A stretch of DNA of 8,259 bases from the NCBI GenBank assembly GCA_021807585.1, contig JAKBCQ010000068.1, positions 1 through 8,259 on the forward strand, read 5' to 3'. The DNA comes from Planctomycetota bacterium. Its GTDB lineage: Bacteria; Planctomycetota; Planctomycetia; Isosphaerales; Isosphaeraceae. The notes under the pieces were generated by a model. The model did no database searches and was not told where the DNA came from. It was given only the letters and a program-made list of their open reading frames with translations. Of this stretch, positions 6,263 to 8,259 are shown in pieces (positions within the stretch are counted from its first letter, which is position 1; each line of letters starts with the position of its first letter). Both the position numbers and the translations under genes were made by a program.

Positions 6263-8259
6263 ATGCATATGCTAAAACGTTTCTTATTCGTGTTGATCGG
6301 CTGTGCGACGTGGATCTCGCTCGCGACCGCGGCCGAGGATCGACCGAACGTCGTCTTGGCCGATTTTGAATCGTCGACATACGGCGATTGGACGGTCGTC
6401 GGCGAAGCGTTCGGCGCGGGTCCGTCGGAAGGCGCCGAGCGGGGCCAGATGGCGGTGCTCTCATTTCACGGAAAACGCCTCGCGAACAGTTTTCACAACG
6501 GCGACGACACGAAGGGATCGATCGAATCGCCGTTTTTTACAATCAATCGTAAATATCTAACATTTTTGGTCGGAGGGGGATTCGGGACGGCGTGCCGCGT
6601 CGAATTGACGATCGACGGAACCGTCGTCCGCAAGTATCCCGAAACGGCGAAGCCTGGAGGGAGCGAGGTCGTCGAGCCGGCGCGGTTCGACGTCGCCGAA
6701 TTGGCGGGAAAAACGGCGCGAATCCGCATCGTCGATCAAGCCGAAGGGTCGTGGGGACATATTCTCGTCGATCAGATCGAACTCGCCGATCACGCTCCCT
6801 CGATCGTCGTCAACGCATCGCGTGATATTATTATTGAACATCCACTGTTATATATACCGGTAAAGAACGGCGCTTCGATGCGGCGTGTGACCGTGCTCCA
6901 AAACGGCGCGATTGTTCGATCGTTTGAAGTCGAGGCCGCCGACGGCGCCGCCGATTGGAAGGCTCGTCTCGACGTCTCGCAATGGAAGGGTCAAACGCTC
7001 ACAATTCGAATCGATAAATCGAGCGACGATTCGAGGTTCCTCACCGCGATCGACCAGGCCGACGGTTGGAAGGATTCCGCCGATCTTTACGACGAACCCC
7101 TCCGGCCGCAATTTCACTTCTCGCCGAAAAACGGCTGGAACAACGACCCCAACGGTCTCGTTTATTATCGCGGAGAATATCACATGTTCTTTCAATACAA
7201 CCCTTATGGGGTGAATTGGGGGAACATGCATTGGGGGCATGCAATTAGTAAAGATATGATCCATTGGCGTGAGGAACCGATCGCGCTTTATCCCGACAAG
7301 CTCGGCGCGATGTTCTCGGGATCGGCGGTCGTCGATTGGAACGCGACGAGCGGATTCGGGTCGACCGAGAATCCCCCCCTGATGCTCGTTTACACCGCGG
7401 CGAGCGCGAAGAGCGTTCAATGCCTCGCGTCGTCGGTCGATGGAATTCATTTCAATAAATATCAAAATAATCCGATCATTAAGACGATCGGCGACGGAGG
7501 CGATCGCGACCCCAAAGTCTTCTGGCACGCGCCGACCCAAAAATGGGTGACGGCGCTTTATGTCGGCGTTCCGATCCCGGCGAAGGACGATCCGTCGAAA
7601 AAAGAAATCACGCATACGATTCATTTTCTGACGTCGACGAATCTGAAGGATTGGACGATCACGGGAAAGACCGAGGGTTTTTTCGAGTGTCCCGACATGT
7701 TCCCGCTCGCGGTCGACGGCGACCCCAAGAACGTCAAATGGGTGCTCACCGCGGCCGATTCGGATTACATGCTCGGCGGGTTCGACGGGTCGACGTTCAC
7801 CCCCGAAACTCCCAAGCTCAAAGGACATCGCGGCCGCGGGTTTTATGCGGCGCAGACGTTTTCGGACATCCCCGCGACCGACGGTCGTCGGATCATGATC
7901 GGTTGGTTTCAAACCCGCTCGCCTGGCATGAATTTCAATCAATCGATGACGATACCTCTTGATCTCAAATTGATCGGCACGCGAGAAGGTCCGAGATTGA
8001 GTTACACCCCCGCTCGCGAGATCGAAGCCTTGCGGGTCAAATCCAGTCGATTTGATTCGTTTATGCTCAAACCGGGCGATCTGAACCCGACCGACGGATT
8101 TCGCGGCGAATTGATCGACGCGCGGATTGATTTTGAGCCGTTTGAAGCGGCCGAGGTCGATTTGAAAGTGCGCGGGGTGTCGATTCGGTACGATGTGAAG
8201 AAGGAGCGATTGTGGGTGAACGACGTCGACGCTCCCGCGCCGTTGCGCGACGGCGGGCA
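6263..8259 (+). CDS. Secreted GH32 beta-fructosidase (levanase/inulinase/invertase type), 3' end outside window
   Basis: There are 665 complete codons and no stop before the right edge. AAAGGA (6251-6256) precedes ATG 6263 at good spacing; a second ATG at 6269 fits less well. A signal peptide is clear: LKR at 4-6, a hydrophobic core, and cleavage near ATAA (21-24). Residues about 30-175 form a beta-rich module (ADFESSTYGDW, GEAFGAGP, WGHILVDQIEL). Residues about 180-280 resemble the DUF4980-type domain often found before GH32 (LLYIPVKNGASMRR). The GH32 five-blade propeller starts near 280 with NGWNNDPNG (nucleophile Asp295), WGHA (324-327), FSGSA (351-355), RDP (Asp416, transition-state stabiliser) and ECPD (acid/base Glu475). 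A C-terminal beta sandwich begins near 580 and is cut. The enzyme should hydrolyse terminal or internal beta-fructosyl bonds outside the cytoplasm with retention. Levan, inulin and sucrose cannot be told apart by motif. A 123-base gap to the DUF4432 gene shows no terminator, so co-transcription is likely. Confidence 0.95.
   Translation, partial: MHMLKRFLFVLIGCATWISLATAAEDRPNVVLADFESSTYGDWTVVGEAFGAGPSEGAERGQMAVLSFHGKRLANSFHNGDDTKGSIESPFFTINRKYLTFLVGGGFGTACRVELTIDGTVVRKYPETAKPGGSEVVEPARFDVAELAGKTARIRIVDQAEGSWGHILVDQIELADHAPSIVVNASRDIIIEHPLLYIPVKNGASMRRVTVLQNGAIVRSFEVEAADGAADWKARLDVSQWKGQTLTIRIDKSSDDSRFLTAIDQADGWKDSADLYDEPLRPQFHFSPKNGWNNDPNGLVYYRGEYHMFFQYNPYGVNWGNMHWGHAISKDMIHWREEPIALYPDKLGAMFSGSAVVDWNATSGFGSTENPPLMLVYTAASAKSVQCLASSVDGIHFNKYQNNPIIKTIGDGGDRDPKVFWHAPTQKWVTALYVGVPIPAKDDPSKKEITHTIHFLTSTNLKDWTITGKTEGFFECPDMFPLAVDGDPKNVKWVLTAADSDYMLGGFDGSTFTPETPKLKGHRGRGFYAAQTFSDIPATDGRRIMIGWFQTRSPGMNFNQSMTIPLDLKLIGTREGPRLSYTPAREIEALRVKSSRFDSFMLKPGDLNPTDGFRGELIDARIDFEPFEAAEVDLKVRGVSIRYDVKKERLWVNDVDAPAPLRDGG

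Noticed and set aside
6848..7942. Antisense open frame of 364 codons opposite the GH32 gene
   Set aside because: The plus-strand frame carries the complete set of GH32 catalytic motifs. The antisense product is Arg/Asp/Ile-rich with no recognisable domain, as expected for the shadow of a GC-rich gene.
1..8259. tRNA, rRNA, CRISPR array, insertion sequence or phage genes
   Set aside because: I saw no cloverleaf, no regularly spaced repeats, no transposase or integrase motifs and no terminal inverted repeats with target duplications.

Overview
The window looks like chromosomal DNA from a planctomycete. It is GC-rich, and the left edge carries the end of a DUF1559 protein with the exact H-x9-DG signature typical of the large pseudopilin-like families of Planctomycetota. 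A small glycine-rich lipoprotein gene follows, a pairing common in that phylum. Placement below phylum level would be a guess.

Layout. (1) Positions 2-466 hold the 3' end of the DUF1559 gene. A 267-base gap with stem-loops and short repeats follows, then a small lipoprotein gene (734-1003). (2) A regulator gene (1061-2176, minus strand) converges on the lipoprotein gene. It joins a GntR-type winged-helix domain to a LacI-type sugar-sensing domain. (3) A 210-base divergent intergenic region (2177-2386) carries a plausible regulator promoter and candidate operators. (4) Four plus-strand genes follow: a PfkB-family sugar kinase, probably fructokinase (2387-3292); an FHS-family sugar/H+ symporter (3289-4704) that overlaps the kinase by ATGA; a predicted exported DUF4432 mutarotase-like protein (4871-6139); and a secreted GH32 beta-fructosidase that runs off the right edge (6263-8259).

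Together the regulator and the four genes read as a compact fructan or sucrose utilisation locus. The exported GH32 enzyme would release fructose from levan, inulin or sucrose. The FHS symporter would import the free sugar, the kinase would phosphorylate it, and the GntR/LacI hybrid would sense the sugar and control the divergent promoters. The less expected member is the exported DUF4432 protein, which may interconvert ring forms or anomers of the released sugar before uptake. No SusC/SusD-type uptake genes, tRNA, rRNA, CRISPR array or insertion sequence is visible. I see no strong case for an entirely new system. The best leads are the DUF4432 role, the GH32 N-terminal modules and the divergent control region.
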